In this document: in pieces, positions 16,736-25,457 of the stretch
Position numbering within the stretch: the stretch's first letter is position 1
Layout of the letters: each line of letters starts with the position of its first letter
Assembly: GCF_937888285.1 (NCBI RefSeq)
Contig: NZ_CALART010000050.1
Coordinates: 1 to 40,802, forward strand
DNA length: 40,802 bases
Reading direction: 5' to 3'
Source: an uncultured Aquimonas sp.
GTDB lineage: Bacteria; Pseudomonadota; Gammaproteobacteria; Xanthomonadales; Xanthomonadaceae
Notes under the pieces: generated by a model
What the model was told of the DNA's origin: nothing
The model's input: only the letters and a program-made list of their open reading frames with translations
The model's database searches: none
Translations under genes and position numbers: made by a program

Positions 16736-18175
16736 TCAGCCCACGTCGCGTTCGCTGCCGAGGTCGATGGCCATGAGGCTCTCGAACTCCGTCAACGGCA
16801 GCGTCGCCCAGTCCTCGCCCAACTCGCTCTTCGCGTAGTGCTGGATCACCATCACCTGGACCAGCGGCGACTGCCACTCACCGCGCGCAAGGCGCTTCAT
16901 GATGCTCGGGCTCGGTGCCGTGGTCGCGTCGGCCTCGTCGCGCACGCGGCGCACCCACTCCATCTGCTCTTCGACGTCCAACTTGGCGAACTGGTCGCGG
17001 ATCAGGCTGAAGCGCCGGTGGCGCTCAGCGTCTTCGACATCGCGACGCGAAGCGGGCATCGCCGTCGCTGCCCTGCTCTCAACGACCACATGCGCAGTCT
17101 TCTCCGGTTGCGCGCCCTGCCCGGCCGGCGCCTCATCGCGCGCCTTGTTCGAAATGATCGTGCGCAGGTAGGCACCAGCGTTGCCGATGCGCGGGCGGTC
17201 CGCGCCGCTCAGAAAGCGCTCGTAGCGTTCGAGTCCTTCGGTCACGGCGACAACGCCGTAGGCGCGCTCGAGTTCCTCGATCACCGTGTCGCGGATGCTC
17301 AGCTTGCCGCCTCTAAGGATATTAGTCACGTCGGGCGGCACCGGCGCGATCCTCTCGGGACGCCGTGCGCTCTTCTTGACCGCGAACTGAACGAACTCGA
17401 CTTCACGGCCGCGCCTGAACTCGATCAACTCGATCTCGATGTCGCCGAGGTCGTTGATCTCCTTGATGGCGGGCGCAACAAACTCGTTCTTGAACTTGCG
17501 CCATGCGCGGACCTTGGAGGTCGGCGAGCTTCGCAGTGACTCGGCCCACCAGGACCAGTGCTGCCGGCTGGTGACGCCCGCGGGGCTGTCGCGGTAGCGG
17601 GCGCAGATCTCGTAGAGCGCCACCGCGCAGTAGGTGGTCAGCTGGCGCAGCACTGCGAAGTCGACCTGGGCCCAGCGGGAGGGGCTCACCAGTTCTTCCC
17701 GGATGGACGGCGGGTAGTACCAGGTCACCCAGTTCTCGCCTGCACGCTTGTAGACACGGACCTCGGCGAGCAGGTTGAAGATGCGCAACTCGTCGGTGAT
17801 CTGAGCCGGCGAGGCGCCCTCCTCCTTGCCGTCGATACCGAAGGTCAGCGGCAACTGCTGCTCGGACTTCGACAGTGGCCTCCACTCCACCTTCGTCGAC
17901 ACCATCTGGTCGATGTACTTCTTCGCATCGCTGGAGATGCTGTTGGTCGCACCGAAGCCGCGAAGGATGGAGTTCAACGGAGCGGCGAAGCCACCGTCCG
18001 CACTCTCCGTTCCGGCTGCCGCCTGCATCTGGGCAAGATGCAGCATCACCGAGTACGCTTTGCGTCCGGTGACCGTCAACGAACGGTTGGTGGGCACGAT
18101 CGCCAAGGCGATGACGGACTTGTGCAGCATGCCCTGCACCACATCCATCTGCCTCACGATTGCCACACCGCTCAT
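16736..18175 (-). CDS. Plasmid replication initiator, Rep_3/RepB family
   Basis: The 479-aa product begins with the initiator fold typical of Rep_3 proteins: QMDVVQGMLHKSVIALAIVP and TVTGRKAYSVMLHLAQMQ, then a second winged-helix region with LRQLTTYCAVALYEICARYR. A long, less conserved C-terminal extension makes it larger than the usual 250-350 aa. It should bind the iterons immediately upstream (18428-18503) and open the AT-rich stretch beyond. The gene is divergent from parA across the origin. A second in-frame ATG (MDVVQG) nine codons into the gene is an alternative start. Confidence 0.85.
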   Translation of the reverse strand: MSGVAIVRQMDVVQGMLHKSVIALAIVPTNRSLTVTGRKAYSVMLHLAQMQAAAGTESADGGFAAPLNSILRGFGATNSISSDAKKYIDQMVSTKVEWRPLSKSEQQLPLTFGIDGKEEGASPAQITDELRIFNLLAEVRVYKRAGENWVTWYYPPSIREELVSPSRWAQVDFAVLRQLTTYCAVALYEICARYRDSPAGVTSRQHWSWWAESLRSSPTSKVRAWRKFKNEFVAPAIKEINDLGDIEIELIEFRRGREVEFVQFAVKKSARRPERIAPVPPDVTNILRGGKLSIRDTVIEELERAYGVVAVTEGLERYERFLSGADRPRIGNAGAYLRTIISNKARDEAPAGQGAQPEKTAHVVVESRAATAMPASRRDVEDAERHRRFSLIRDQFAKLDVEEQMEWVRRVRDEADATTAPSPSIMKRLARGEWQSPLVQVMVIQHYAKSELGEDWATLPLTEFESLMAIDLGSERDVG

Positions 18176-18392
18176 GCGTCCATTCTAGGCTTCCGGGCCC
18201 GGTCAAGTGTCCGGGTTGACCAGCGAGGTTTGGACGCGACGCCAGTCGCCCACCGATGGATCAGAACTGATCAACTACTGAGCTGATGCGGGCCGGAAAA
18301 CCCGGACACTTTGAGCCGCTCCTGCGCACAGCCGCGGGCTGGTCGAGGGCTTGGCGAGGATCGAATCAGGGCCTGAAAACCCGGACGCCAAG

Positions 18393-18420
18393 TTATCCAC
18401 AGGCGGGAAAGTTATCCCCA
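18393..18420 (+). promoter_or_regulatory. Two DnaA boxes
   Basis: TTATCCACA at 18393-18401 is a perfect consensus DnaA box. TTATCCCCA at 18412-18420 is a one-base variant in the same orientation, 19 bases further on. Their place beside the iterons supports a DnaA-assisted origin. Confidence 0.85.
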
Positions 18421-18426
18421 GGACTT

Positions 18427-18503
18427 CCCGGACGCCTTCAACCAGGTTCACGGACGCTTCCGCAGCCTTGTCCGGACGACTGGTGCCGGGAGTCCGGACG
18501 GAG
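18427..18503 (+). repeat. Four iterons with 22-bp spacing
   Basis: The core (C/A)CGGACG occurs with starts at 18428, 18450, 18472 and 18494, that is exactly 22 bases apart, about two helical turns. Copy 2 has ACGGAC instead of CCGGAC. Regular two-turn spacing is typical of binding sites for Rep_3 initiators. Confidence 0.82.
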
Positions 18504-18741
18504 AACCGGCTAACTCATTGATTTCAAATGACTTTCTGGTATCGAAAGTCTTGAACTATTGAACTTCTAAAACTGATCGACGACTGACCTTGGAGGAAGC
18601 GTTCAAAACGTCCTGAAATCCAGGTTCTTCGCGACTCGTGCACTAGGTCGTCTGCGATAAACGTGGAATTCATTGATGTCTTGAGAAAGCACTGCCTCAC
18701 GTAGAATTGCGTTCATTGTCATAGCGCACTGCAAGGAACGC

Positions 18742-19950
18742 ATGGATCCGACCACACAGGGACCCTCGGCCACCCACCCGATCTCACTGAAGGCGATCAC
18801 CGAGCAGGCGGATCGCGCAACCTCGATCGTGGCGCAGGCCCGCGGGGTGATGCTAGCGCCGGATGCCCGCAAGCTGCCGCCGACGTTCTCGGCCACCCAA
18901 CTCGTCGAGCGCCTGAAGATCGAGCGGTCTCAGTATGACTACCGCGTGCGCAATCCTGGAGGGCTGCCGACCGGGCGGCTGACTTCGACGGGTGCCCGTC
19001 GCGAGTTCACGCTCTCGGAGATGCGGCAATGGGCTCGCCACTACCGGGCTGACCATCTGCGACCCGAAGGCGGCGAGGCCATCACGATCTCAACGGCGCA
19101 CTTCAAGGGCGGCAGTTCTAAGACGACCACGGCAACCACCCTCGCCCAGGGGCTGAGCATGCGGGGCCACAAGGTGCTGGTGGTGGACGTCGATCCTCAG
19201 GGCAGCATGACGACGCTCTTCGGCTTCCTGCCGGACGCGGAGGTCGATGTCACCCAGACCCTGTTGCCGCTGCTCAGTGGCGACGAGCCGGACGTCAACT
19301 ACGCGATCCGGCCGACCTACTGGGACGGCGTAGACCTGGTGCCCTCCTCCTCTCCCCTCTTCTCGGCCGAGTTCATCCTGCCGACGCGCCAACTGAAGGA
19401 AGCCTCGTTCCAGTTCTGGCGCACCCTCGACTTCGGGCTCGACCCCATCCGGTCGAAGTACGACGTGATCATCTGCGACACGCCGCCGTCGCTGTCCTTC
19501 CTGACGGTCAACGCCCTCATGGCGAGCGACGGCATCATCATGCCGCTGCCCCCGAGCAACCTGGACTTCGCGTCGAGTGCCCAGTTCTGGGATCTGTTCA
19601 AGGACCTGGCCGACGACTTCGCCAGCCGTGGCGCCGGGAAGGATTTCGCGTTCATCAACATCCTGCTGTCGAAGGTGAAGTACGCCGCGCCCAAGGACAA
19701 CACCGGGCAGTCCACAGCGATCATCCGCGAGTGGATCCAGGCCGCCTACGCAGAGCGCGTACTGCCGGTGGAGATTCCTGACGTCGAGGCTGTTCGCACC
19801 GCCAGCAAGGAGTTCGGAACCGTCTACGACGCGAGTCGCGACAACGCCTCGACGCGCACGTTCAAGAGCGCCTTCGAAGCCTACGATCGGTTCGTGGACC
19901 TGATCGAGCAGCAGATGGAAACGTTCTGGCAGCGCCAGGTGGGAGGTTGA
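18742..19950 (+). CDS. parA: ParA partition ATPase with N-terminal HTH
   Basis: The 402-aa product is the long (type Ia) form of ParA. A MerR-like DNA-binding region at about 46-100 (FSATQLVERLKIERSQYDYR) precedes the ATPase domain, with the deviant Walker A KGGSSKTT at 122-129, VVDVDPQGS at about 146-154 and CDTPPSLSF as the switch region. Such ParA proteins segregate low-copy plasmids and repress their own operon through the N-terminal domain. The ATG follows AAGGAACGC. parB starts two bases after the stop. Close linkage to the origin marks the plasmid backbone. Confidence 0.92.
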   Translation: MDPTTQGPSATHPISLKAITEQADRATSIVAQARGVMLAPDARKLPPTFSATQLVERLKIERSQYDYRVRNPGGLPTGRLTSTGARREFTLSEMRQWARHYRADHLRPEGGEAITISTAHFKGGSSKTTTATTLAQGLSMRGHKVLVVDVDPQGSMTTLFGFLPDAEVDVTQTLLPLLSGDEPDVNYAIRPTYWDGVDLVPSSSPLFSAEFILPTRQLKEASFQFWRTLDFGLDPIRSKYDVIICDTPPSLSFLTVNALMASDGIIMPLPPSNLDFASSAQFWDLFKDLADDFASRGAGKDFAFINILLSKVKYAAPKDNTGQSTAIIREWIQAAYAERVLPVEIPDVEAVRTASKEFGTVYDASRDNASTRTFKSAFEAYDRFVDLIEQQMETFWQRQVGG

Positions 19951-19951
19951 G

Positions 19952-21007
19952 GTGGCCACTCAGAAGAAGGGGCAAGGGATCGCCTTCAAGATTCCAGACC
20001 ATGTCGAGGCCCCCGCACCTGCGGCAGCTGCCGAGCCTCAGGCCGACGTGAGGCCGGCCGTTCCTCGCACCGGGGTGGGGATGCTCTCCCGAATGCTCTC
20101 CGGCGCAGCGGCCGACACGGAAGCCGTCTCGAAGCTCAACGCCGAGATCGAGAAGCTCAAACTGCAGGTCGGCGAGCAACTCATTGATCCGCGCCAGATC
20201 GTGCTGACGCGCTGGGCCGACCGCCATCCGGACTCGTTCTCGAGCCAGGCGTTCAGCGAGCTCAAGCAGGAGATCGAGAGCGCCGGCGGGAACGTTCAGC
20301 CCATCAAGGTTCGGCCGATGCGTGGCGCAACGGGCGAGCAGGGAGACGGCCCGCGCTTCGAATTGGTGTACGGCTCGCGCCGGACGCGCGCTTGCCTCGA
20401 ACTGGGCCTTCCGGTCCGGGCGGTTGTCGATGAGAACGTCGATGACCAGACCCTCTACGTGCAGATGCAGCGGGAGAACCGCGGGCGCTCGAACCTGTCC
20501 GCCTGGGAGCAGGGCGTCAGCTATCACAAGGCACTGAACGAGGGACTGTTTCCCAGTGCAAGGCGCCTCGCCGAGCAGATCGGACTGGACCATAGCAATG
20601 TCGCGAAGGCACTTCGGGTCGCTGAACTGCCGCAGGAGGTTGTGGGTGCTTTCCGTAGCCCCGTGGAGATCCAGTTCCGCTGGGCGGTGGCGCTGGACAA
20701 GGCTTTCGAGCAAGACCCCGATGCCGTTCTTGCCGCTGCCCGGTCGCTGGCGGGCCGGTCGCCGCGCCCGGCCGCTGCGGAGGTCTTTCGGGCCTTGACC
20801 GAGGCCGTATCCCGAAAGCCCAAGGCCAAGGCCAAAGAGGTGACTCAGACCTTCGCGTTGGCAGACGGGAAGAAGGGCGTGATCAGGGCAGGGAAGGGCG
20901 GGGCGGTGACGGTGGAACTGCCTCGGGGTGTGCTTTCGCCAGCGCGCTGGACTGCCTTCGAGACGGCCCTGCAGAAGGTGCTGGCCGAGCTTCAAGACGC
21001 ACCCTGA
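19952..21007 (+). CDS. parB: ParB centromere-binding protein
   Basis: The 351-aa product starts with GTG at 19952, one base after the parA stop. It has a proline/alanine-rich N-terminus and a short coiled coil. The ParB/Srx nuclease-like domain follows (PIKVRPMRG, LVYGSRRTRACLELG, and RENRGRSNLSAWEQGVSY as box II). A helix-turn-helix (RRLAEQIGLDHSNVAKALRV) lies at about residues 198-220. It should bind the palindromes just downstream and work with ParA in segregation. A hairpin at 21124-21152 may end the transcript. Confidence 0.9.
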   Translation: MATQKKGQGIAFKIPDHVEAPAPAAAAEPQADVRPAVPRTGVGMLSRMLSGAAADTEAVSKLNAEIEKLKLQVGEQLIDPRQIVLTRWADRHPDSFSSQAFSELKQEIESAGGNVQPIKVRPMRGATGEQGDGPRFELVYGSRRTRACLELGLPVRAVVDENVDDQTLYVQMQRENRGRSNLSAWEQGVSYHKALNEGLFPSARRLAEQIGLDHSNVAKALRVAELPQEVVGAFRSPVEIQFRWAVALDKAFEQDPDAVLAAARSLAGRSPRPAAAEVFRALTEAVSRKPKAKAKEVTQTFALADGKKGVIRAGKGGAVTVELPRGVLSPARWTAFETALQKVLAELQDAP

Positions 21008-21015
21008 GGTGGTCG

Positions 21016-21032
21016 CGTGGTACGGTACCACG
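21016..21032. promoter_or_regulatory. Candidate parS site 1
   Basis: CGTGGTACGGTACCACG is a perfect palindrome with 8-bp arms around one G, nine bases after the parB stop. Its GTGGTAC...ACCAC core recurs at 21130-21146 and 21186-21202. Confidence 0.65.
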
Positions 21033-21123
21033 CAGCCAATTCAGACCCCTGAAACGGCATTCAGCCGGCCACCTGCGGTGGGTAAGCGGCGCCCCCAGCT
21101 GGGCGCTGACGGTCGCTTGGCAA

Positions 21124-21152
21124 GCCGGGTGTGGTACGGAACCACACCCGGC
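21124..21152 (+). promoter_or_regulatory. Candidate parS site 2 within a terminator-like hairpin
   Basis: TGTGGTACGGAACCACA at 21130-21146 carries the parS-like core. It is embedded in a longer inverted repeat with 12-bp arms (GCCGGGTGTGGT at 21124-21135 and its complement at 21141-21152), followed by TTTTA. It could act both as ParB site and as the parAB terminator. Confidence 0.6.
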
Positions 21153-21185
21153 TTTTAGCCCGGGCCCAAGCGTCAGAAAACGGGC

Positions 21186-21202
21186 TGTGGTTCCGTACCA
21201 CA
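21186..21202. promoter_or_regulatory. Candidate parS site 3
   Basis: TGTGGTTCCGTACCACA is the exact 17-base reverse complement of the core of site 2. It lies 17 bases from the 3' end of the recombinase gene. Three related palindromes in under 200 bases next to parB are best read as a centromere cluster. Confidence 0.6.
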
Positions 21203-21218
21203 CCCATCCCTCCAGCGC

Positions 21219-23681
21219 CTACCGCGGCGGCGATTTCGCCCGGCGCGCTGCCGGTTCCGCGATACCGCCTTCTGCTCCCGCTCGCTGCATCGCCCTGATG
21301 CCTCGAACGATGTCGGTGGCGTCGGCTTTCACGTAGACCGACGTCACCCGCAGATCGGAGTGACCGAGCAGGCTCTGCAGCACCTGCGGCTGCATCTGCT
21401 TGACGGCGGTGTTTGCGAAGGTGTGGCGCAGCCAGTGCGTGGAAGCTCCAAGGAATTCACTCGCATCCGGGGCGTCGCGTCGCGAGGCAGCTGCCACAGC
21501 TGCATCGCGGAAGAACCGCCGCAGGAGCTTGTAGATGGCTGATCGCTCCAGCGCACCGAAGCGGTCTGCCTGTGACGAAGCCGCGCGATCGACGAATGCG
21601 ACGCCAAGGTGGTCAAGCTTGCGGCGAGGGGGAGGGCGCCTCAGGATGCCCACCAGGGGCCGCCACGCATGCAAGGCTTCCTGCGCCAGCGCCTCGGCCA
21701 AGCCGCCACCAGAGGGGTCGCTCGCGCTCGCAGTCTGAACGTTGCCACGGCGGAGGCTGCGCTCGCCGGCTGCCGTCGTCGCCAGGCTGCCAGGAACCTG
21801 GACCCTGCTGACCGAGGGATCGAACCCAAGGCCAGCTGCGTCCATGTCGCGGTGGTGCTGCTCGATCAGTGCCTTGACGTGGTCCAGGACCACGACCGTT
21901 CGCAGCTTTCCGCCCTTGCCGACGACTTCGAGCAGCCAGGCGGACTCACCGTCCACCTGTTCCTCCCGAAACCCCTTCATGCGGGTCGTAGCCAGCTCCG
22001 ACAGGCGCAGCCCGGTGGTGCTCCCGAGCTCCAGCAGCAGTTCCAGGCGGCGCCGTTCCGGAGTGTCCGGCTTTTCATGTAGCACCTGCCTGGCAAAGGC
22101 CCAGTGGCGATCGCTGAAGGAGCGCCGCACGTCGATGCTTGGTTTGATCAGCCCGAGGGTGCGCCCCAGATTGGCCATGGCGTTTGCCCGCAGGTAGCCT
22201 TTCTCCAGCATCGTGCTGAACATGCTTCCGAGCACCGTGAACTCGTGGCGCTGGCTGTTCCGCCCCAAGGGGCCCCGGAAAGGCCGCCAGGACGCGTCCT
22301 CGCGCCTGACTTGGCGCTCCTGCACCCAGTCGGCCGGCGGAGCGGCCAGGAAGGCCTGGTAGGCCTGCAGATCGGGCTCCTGGAGCGATGAAAGCGCCTT
22401 GCGCTGCACATGGGTGCACCAGAGGTAGAAGCGCTCGGCTACGCGGGTGTAGTCCCGAAGCGTCTGGCCCCGGTAGCGGCTGAGCCACTGGGAGATCGCC
22501 TGGACGTCGGTCTCGGCACCCCAGACGTTCGCCTCTTGCGCCCGAAAGGCCCCGACCCGCCCGGAGAGGGCGTCCGGAAGGGTGCCATCGAAGATGGGAA
22601 CGAGCGCAAACCGCTCGCCCCCCTGCGCGCCCGCCAACTCTCGCCTGCGCAGCAGCGCCAAGTCGGTCTCCGGACGCCTGGCGGCCTCTTTCAAAGGGCG
22701 GCCGCGGGCCTCGGCCACTGGCGTGAGCCAGTCCAGCAGGCGGTGCGCGCGCACCACCCCCATCCGGGCCACCCGCCGGTGCCAGCGGAAGCCGTAGATG
22801 TTGACGAAGTTGATCAGGTCGCCCAGCGACTTCACCCCGACCTTGGCCAGGTCGCGGGGCATCCCGGCGCCCAGCCAGAAGCCGGTCTCATCCTCCAGGC
22901 TCGGCTCACGTGCCAGCACCTGCTCGAGCGCGGCAAGCGCTTCCAGCACGCCCTTGCGCTGCGCCGTGGTGAGGCGGGCCGGGTCGGCCTCGACCACGTC
23001 GGCCCGCCTGGCGTGCGTCGTGGCGGACAGAGCAGGGGAGGGCGCGGCGGCGATGTGTCCGGCTTTTCCTGCCCCCGTGAAGGGTTCACCGACAGGCTCG
23101 CCGAACTCCTCCGCGTACAGCTCGAGCCACTCCGCTTCCGTGTAGAAGTCCTCGTCGATCCCGGTCCTGCCGCAGTACTGCGACCGCCAATCCTCGAGGG
23201 TGGGGGAGGGCGCTCGGTCCGGGATGGCAGCACTCTCGACGGCAGCCGCTCCCAAACGTCCGGCTTTTCCTGCCCCCGGCCTGGCCCGGGCGGGCACGAA
23301 GTCGGGCAGGGCGCGCAGTGCGGCGACGACCAGGCCAGCCTCGGAGGCGCGGCCGCGCTGAGGTCCTGCGTGGTCGATGACGTCGACCAACTGCCGCAAG
23401 CGGCTTGCGAAGTGCCGCCGGTCGCTCGGTCCGCCGGAGAAGGCGAGGTACCGCTTCCACGCGTGCTCGAGGTCAATGCCATCGACCAGCGCCCGCAGGA
23501 AAGCGAAGTGGTGGCGGCCGAGTTCGCCGGCGCCGGCGCTCAACAGCCGGGTCTGTGCACCGCGAGGGCGGCCGCGGCGGCGCGGCAGGGGCGATGCACC
23601 GCCATCAGCGTCGCGATCGGCCGGTTTTCCCTCTGTAGCAGCGGCTGCAGTGCGCTCCAACGGCACTCCTTGGATAGGCAA
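21219..23681 (-). CDS. Large tyrosine recombinase with DUF3701-type region, 820 aa
   Basis: The C-terminal catalytic domain has the full active-site set: Arg in TTGLRLSELA (about residue 563), Lys in the VVGKGGKLRTV hairpin, H749 and R752 in HWLRHTF, H774 in LLGHSDLRV and Tyr783. Before it lie a SAM-like core-binding domain (about 400-490) and a DUF3701-type region with KSLGDLINFVNIYGFRWH and WHRRVARMG. The N-terminal ~100 residues are variable. Such proteins are common in beta-proteobacteria on plasmids and islands; next to parS it may resolve plasmid multimers or move an element. The gene contains a 20-base internal direct repeat. The start at 23681 is the first good ATG. Confidence 0.87.
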   Translation of the reverse strand: MPIQGVPLERTAAAATEGKPADRDADGGASPLPRRRGRPRGAQTRLLSAGAGELGRHHFAFLRALVDGIDLEHAWKRYLAFSGGPSDRRHFASRLRQLVDVIDHAGPQRGRASEAGLVVAALRALPDFVPARARPGAGKAGRLGAAAVESAAIPDRAPSPTLEDWRSQYCGRTGIDEDFYTEAEWLELYAEEFGEPVGEPFTGAGKAGHIAAAPSPALSATTHARRADVVEADPARLTTAQRKGVLEALAALEQVLAREPSLEDETGFWLGAGMPRDLAKVGVKSLGDLINFVNIYGFRWHRRVARMGVVRAHRLLDWLTPVAEARGRPLKEAARRPETDLALLRRRELAGAQGGERFALVPIFDGTLPDALSGRVGAFRAQEANVWGAETDVQAISQWLSRYRGQTLRDYTRVAERFYLWCTHVQRKALSSLQEPDLQAYQAFLAAPPADWVQERQVRREDASWRPFRGPLGRNSQRHEFTVLGSMFSTMLEKGYLRANAMANLGRTLGLIKPSIDVRRSFSDRHWAFARQVLHEKPDTPERRRLELLLELGSTTGLRLSELATTRMKGFREEQVDGESAWLLEVVGKGGKLRTVVVLDHVKALIEQHHRDMDAAGLGFDPSVSRVQVPGSLATTAAGERSLRRGNVQTASASDPSGGGLAEALAQEALHAWRPLVGILRRPPPRRKLDHLGVAFVDRAASSQADRFGALERSAIYKLLRRFFRDAAVAAASRRDAPDASEFLGASTHWLRHTFANTAVKQMQPQVLQSLLGHSDLRVTSVYVKADATDIVRGIRAMQRAGAEGGIAEPAARRAKSPPR
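23057..23277. repeat. 20-base direct repeat inside the recombinase gene
   Basis: GTCCGGCTTTTCCTGCCCCC occurs twice, at 23057-23076 and 23258-23277, 201 bases apart (67 codons, so in frame). Both copies encode the peptide GAGKAG on the minus strand. The spans flank the segment that includes LEDWRSQYCGRTGIDEDFYT. A precise exchange between the repeats would remove 67 codons without a frameshift. Confidence 0.7.
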
Positions 23682-23705
23682 CCAGCACTATAGAAGAATT
23701 TTCGC

Positions 23706-23737
23706 GATGTCCTACTAAGTGGAGTTATCAGGACGTC
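23706..23737. promoter_or_regulatory. Inverted repeat upstream of the recombinase
   Basis: GATGTCCT (23706-23713) and AGGACGTC (23730-23737) are arms matching at 7 of 8 positions, in a locally AT-rich stretch 25 bases before the recombinase start. It could be the recombinase's own site or a promoter element. The remaining bases to 23947 hold no recognised gene. Confidence 0.3.
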
Positions 23738-23947
23738 ATTTGGTAGTGAATATTCTGGGGCTGACGACCAGACCTCGTGGCGACCCGCTGGAACAGCATC
23801 GCCCGCCTTGCGATCCGTCGGGCAGCGCTGACGCAAGGGCGCGCATCGTGCAGCGGTGTCGCCGTCGTTCGGGCGGCCCTGGCTTGGGTAATGCCACAAC
23901 GTACCATGTTGGATGGGAAGTGGGCGCGAGGGGTGAGGGGTGAGGGC

Positions 23948-24484
23948 GTGAAGATCGTATGCATCGGGTGGGGCTCCCTGGTCTGGGATCCCGGCGTTCT
24001 GCGCTGCGTTGGCGACTGGCAGACCGATGGCCCCACGTTGCCCCTCGAGTTCGCGCGGGTCTCTCGCGACGGAAGACTGACGCTGGTGCTGACCCCAGGG
24101 GCGGAGCCCGTCCCGACCTTGTGGTGCGAATTGGATTACCACACGGGGGAAGCCGCGCAAGCCGCGCTGGCTGGCCGGGAGGGGGCCGCCCTCCATGCCA
24201 TCGGCCTGTGGCCAGGGTACCCACCGAGACACGCCACTGGCTATGCGGAGATCGCCCAGTGGGGCGCAGACCGAGGATTCGGCGCCGTGACTTGGACTGC
24301 CCTGCGCCCGAGGTTCGACGGCGTCGACGGTGCAGGGCCCAAGGACGCCGCCGCAGCCGCGGCCTACCTCTGTACTCTCACCGGGGATGCTTTGGTGCGT
24401 GCCAGCGAATACGTTCGGCGCACGCCAGACCAAGTCAGGACCGGGTTCCGCGCGGCACTCGAGGCGACGTTTGCCGTGACCTAA
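23948..24484 (+). CDS. Gamma-glutamylcyclotransferase-like fold protein
   Basis: From the GTG at 23948 the 178-aa product begins MKIVCIGWGSLVWDPGVLRC, close to the GSL-x-W strand-loop that opens the GGCT/BtrG-like fold. It continues with LPLEFARVSRDGRLTLVL, as in a conserved family of uncharacterised bacterial proteins. Whether it is a cyclotransferase is not known; I do not see a confident catalytic Glu. It stands alone in its strand region, and GGGGTGAGGGGTGAGGGC upstream may include the ribosome-binding site. Confidence 0.65.
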   Translation: MKIVCIGWGSLVWDPGVLRCVGDWQTDGPTLPLEFARVSRDGRLTLVLTPGAEPVPTLWCELDYHTGEAAQAALAGREGAALHAIGLWPGYPPRHATGYAEIAQWGADRGFGAVTWTALRPRFDGVDGAGPKDAAAAAAYLCTLTGDALVRASEYVRRTPDQVRTGFRAALEATFAVT

Positions 24485-24864
24485 CGCCGGGAGCCTGTCA
24501 TGCCAGCACCGTGACGACCAGCCTCCGGGTGCCGGTGACTAAGGCCGGTGTCTGCATTTGCCTGCCGAGCCTTGTCCCGGGCTACCTGGATGTCGTGCCC
24601 GACCTTGTTTAACAAAGAAGGCGTACTGCGGGCGCATGCAGTCAAGGCGTACCTGTTCGACCTCGAGTTGACTTCCGCGCCGCAACGCAACGCGCGGCGG
24701 TATCGAAAGAGCCCCGGGGTTTCCACAACGGCGCATCGCCGTGCAAACCGTCTTGTTGACGTTGGGGCCTGGGACTGCGAGGAGCAACCGTCCTCGCCAG
24801 TCCGCCAGTCGCATCCAGGCAAGGTCAATCAAGGGGAAATGCTGCATTGCACAATGCATGCGTG
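24485..24864. other. Intergenic region without a clear gene
   Basis: No frame with convincing homology or a good start is seen. A short TTGTTTAACAA palindrome lies at about 24606-24616. The stretch may contain decayed coding sequence. Confidence 0.35.
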
Positions 24865-25116
24865 ATGCCTCCGAGACATCAAACCCCAGTCGCGCTCTTC
24901 GTGGCGTTGACCCGAGCCGTGCGCGAAGCTGCGGTGCAGGATGACGTTCGGATCCAGGCCTACGACGTCATTGATAGCATGGCACGGTTGGTCGGCCAGC
25001 CCAATTTTCGGCTGGAACTTGACGCGCTTGTCGCCCTGGCTTCCCGACACAGCCGGATCCATTCGGCGCTGCAACCGTTCTGGGATGATCTGTACTCGCT
25101 GGCGCCAGAACCGTAG
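24865..25116 (+). CDS. Small hypothetical protein, about 83 aa
   Basis: The ATG at 24865 (MPPRHQTPVALFVALTRAVR) is the likely start; a TTG at 24847 and GTG at 24862 are alternatives. The product is mostly helical and soluble. No family is recognised. The 341 bases that follow, to the subtilase start, contain no convincing gene but must hold its promoter. Confidence 0.5.
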   Translation: MPPRHQTPVALFVALTRAVREAAVQDDVRIQAYDVIDSMARLVGQPNFRLELDALVALASRHSRIHSALQPFWDDLYSLAPEP

Positions 25117-25457
25117 AGCAATGTGGCACCGGAGCCTGTCGAGAGGGCGTCGACCAGCCACCGCCAGTCCGCATGGTGCAGGTCGCTTGCGCGCGGGCCG
25201 GTGGGAGTTGATGGCGGCATCGACAAGGGTGCCGCGGGTCCGGGCTGCTATGGCCTCGTTTCGCCGTTCCAGGAACCCGGCAATGGAGTCTTCATCTCGT
25301 TGCGACAGAATGTCGGTGCGTCATCCGATCAAAGGATCCGCAAGGCCGCGAGGGGCGTCAGCCTTGGGACAGGCGGGTAGTCGCTCGGATCGACAAGCTC
25401 CGTGCGACGCATGCTGACGGGACCGGCCGCAGCGCCGAAGCGGGTTGGAGGAGGAGC

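Larger units (their letters stand above)
18205..18585. other. Predicted plasmid replication origin (oriV)
   Basis: The gap between rep and parA has every part of an iteron origin. There is an inverted pair of ACCCGGACACTT boxes (18205-18216 reversed, 18300-18311), another ACCCGGACGC at 18379-18388, two DnaA boxes, four regularly spaced iterons and then an AT-rich stretch at about 18510-18585 suitable for strand opening. The shared CCGGAC core links all boxes and should be the Rep recognition element. The inverted pair close to the rep start may serve autorepression. Confidence 0.8.

Noticed and set aside
18681..18707. parA promoter from TTGAGA and TAGAAT boxes
   Set aside because: The spacing is only 15 bases, too short for a confident sigma-70 promoter.
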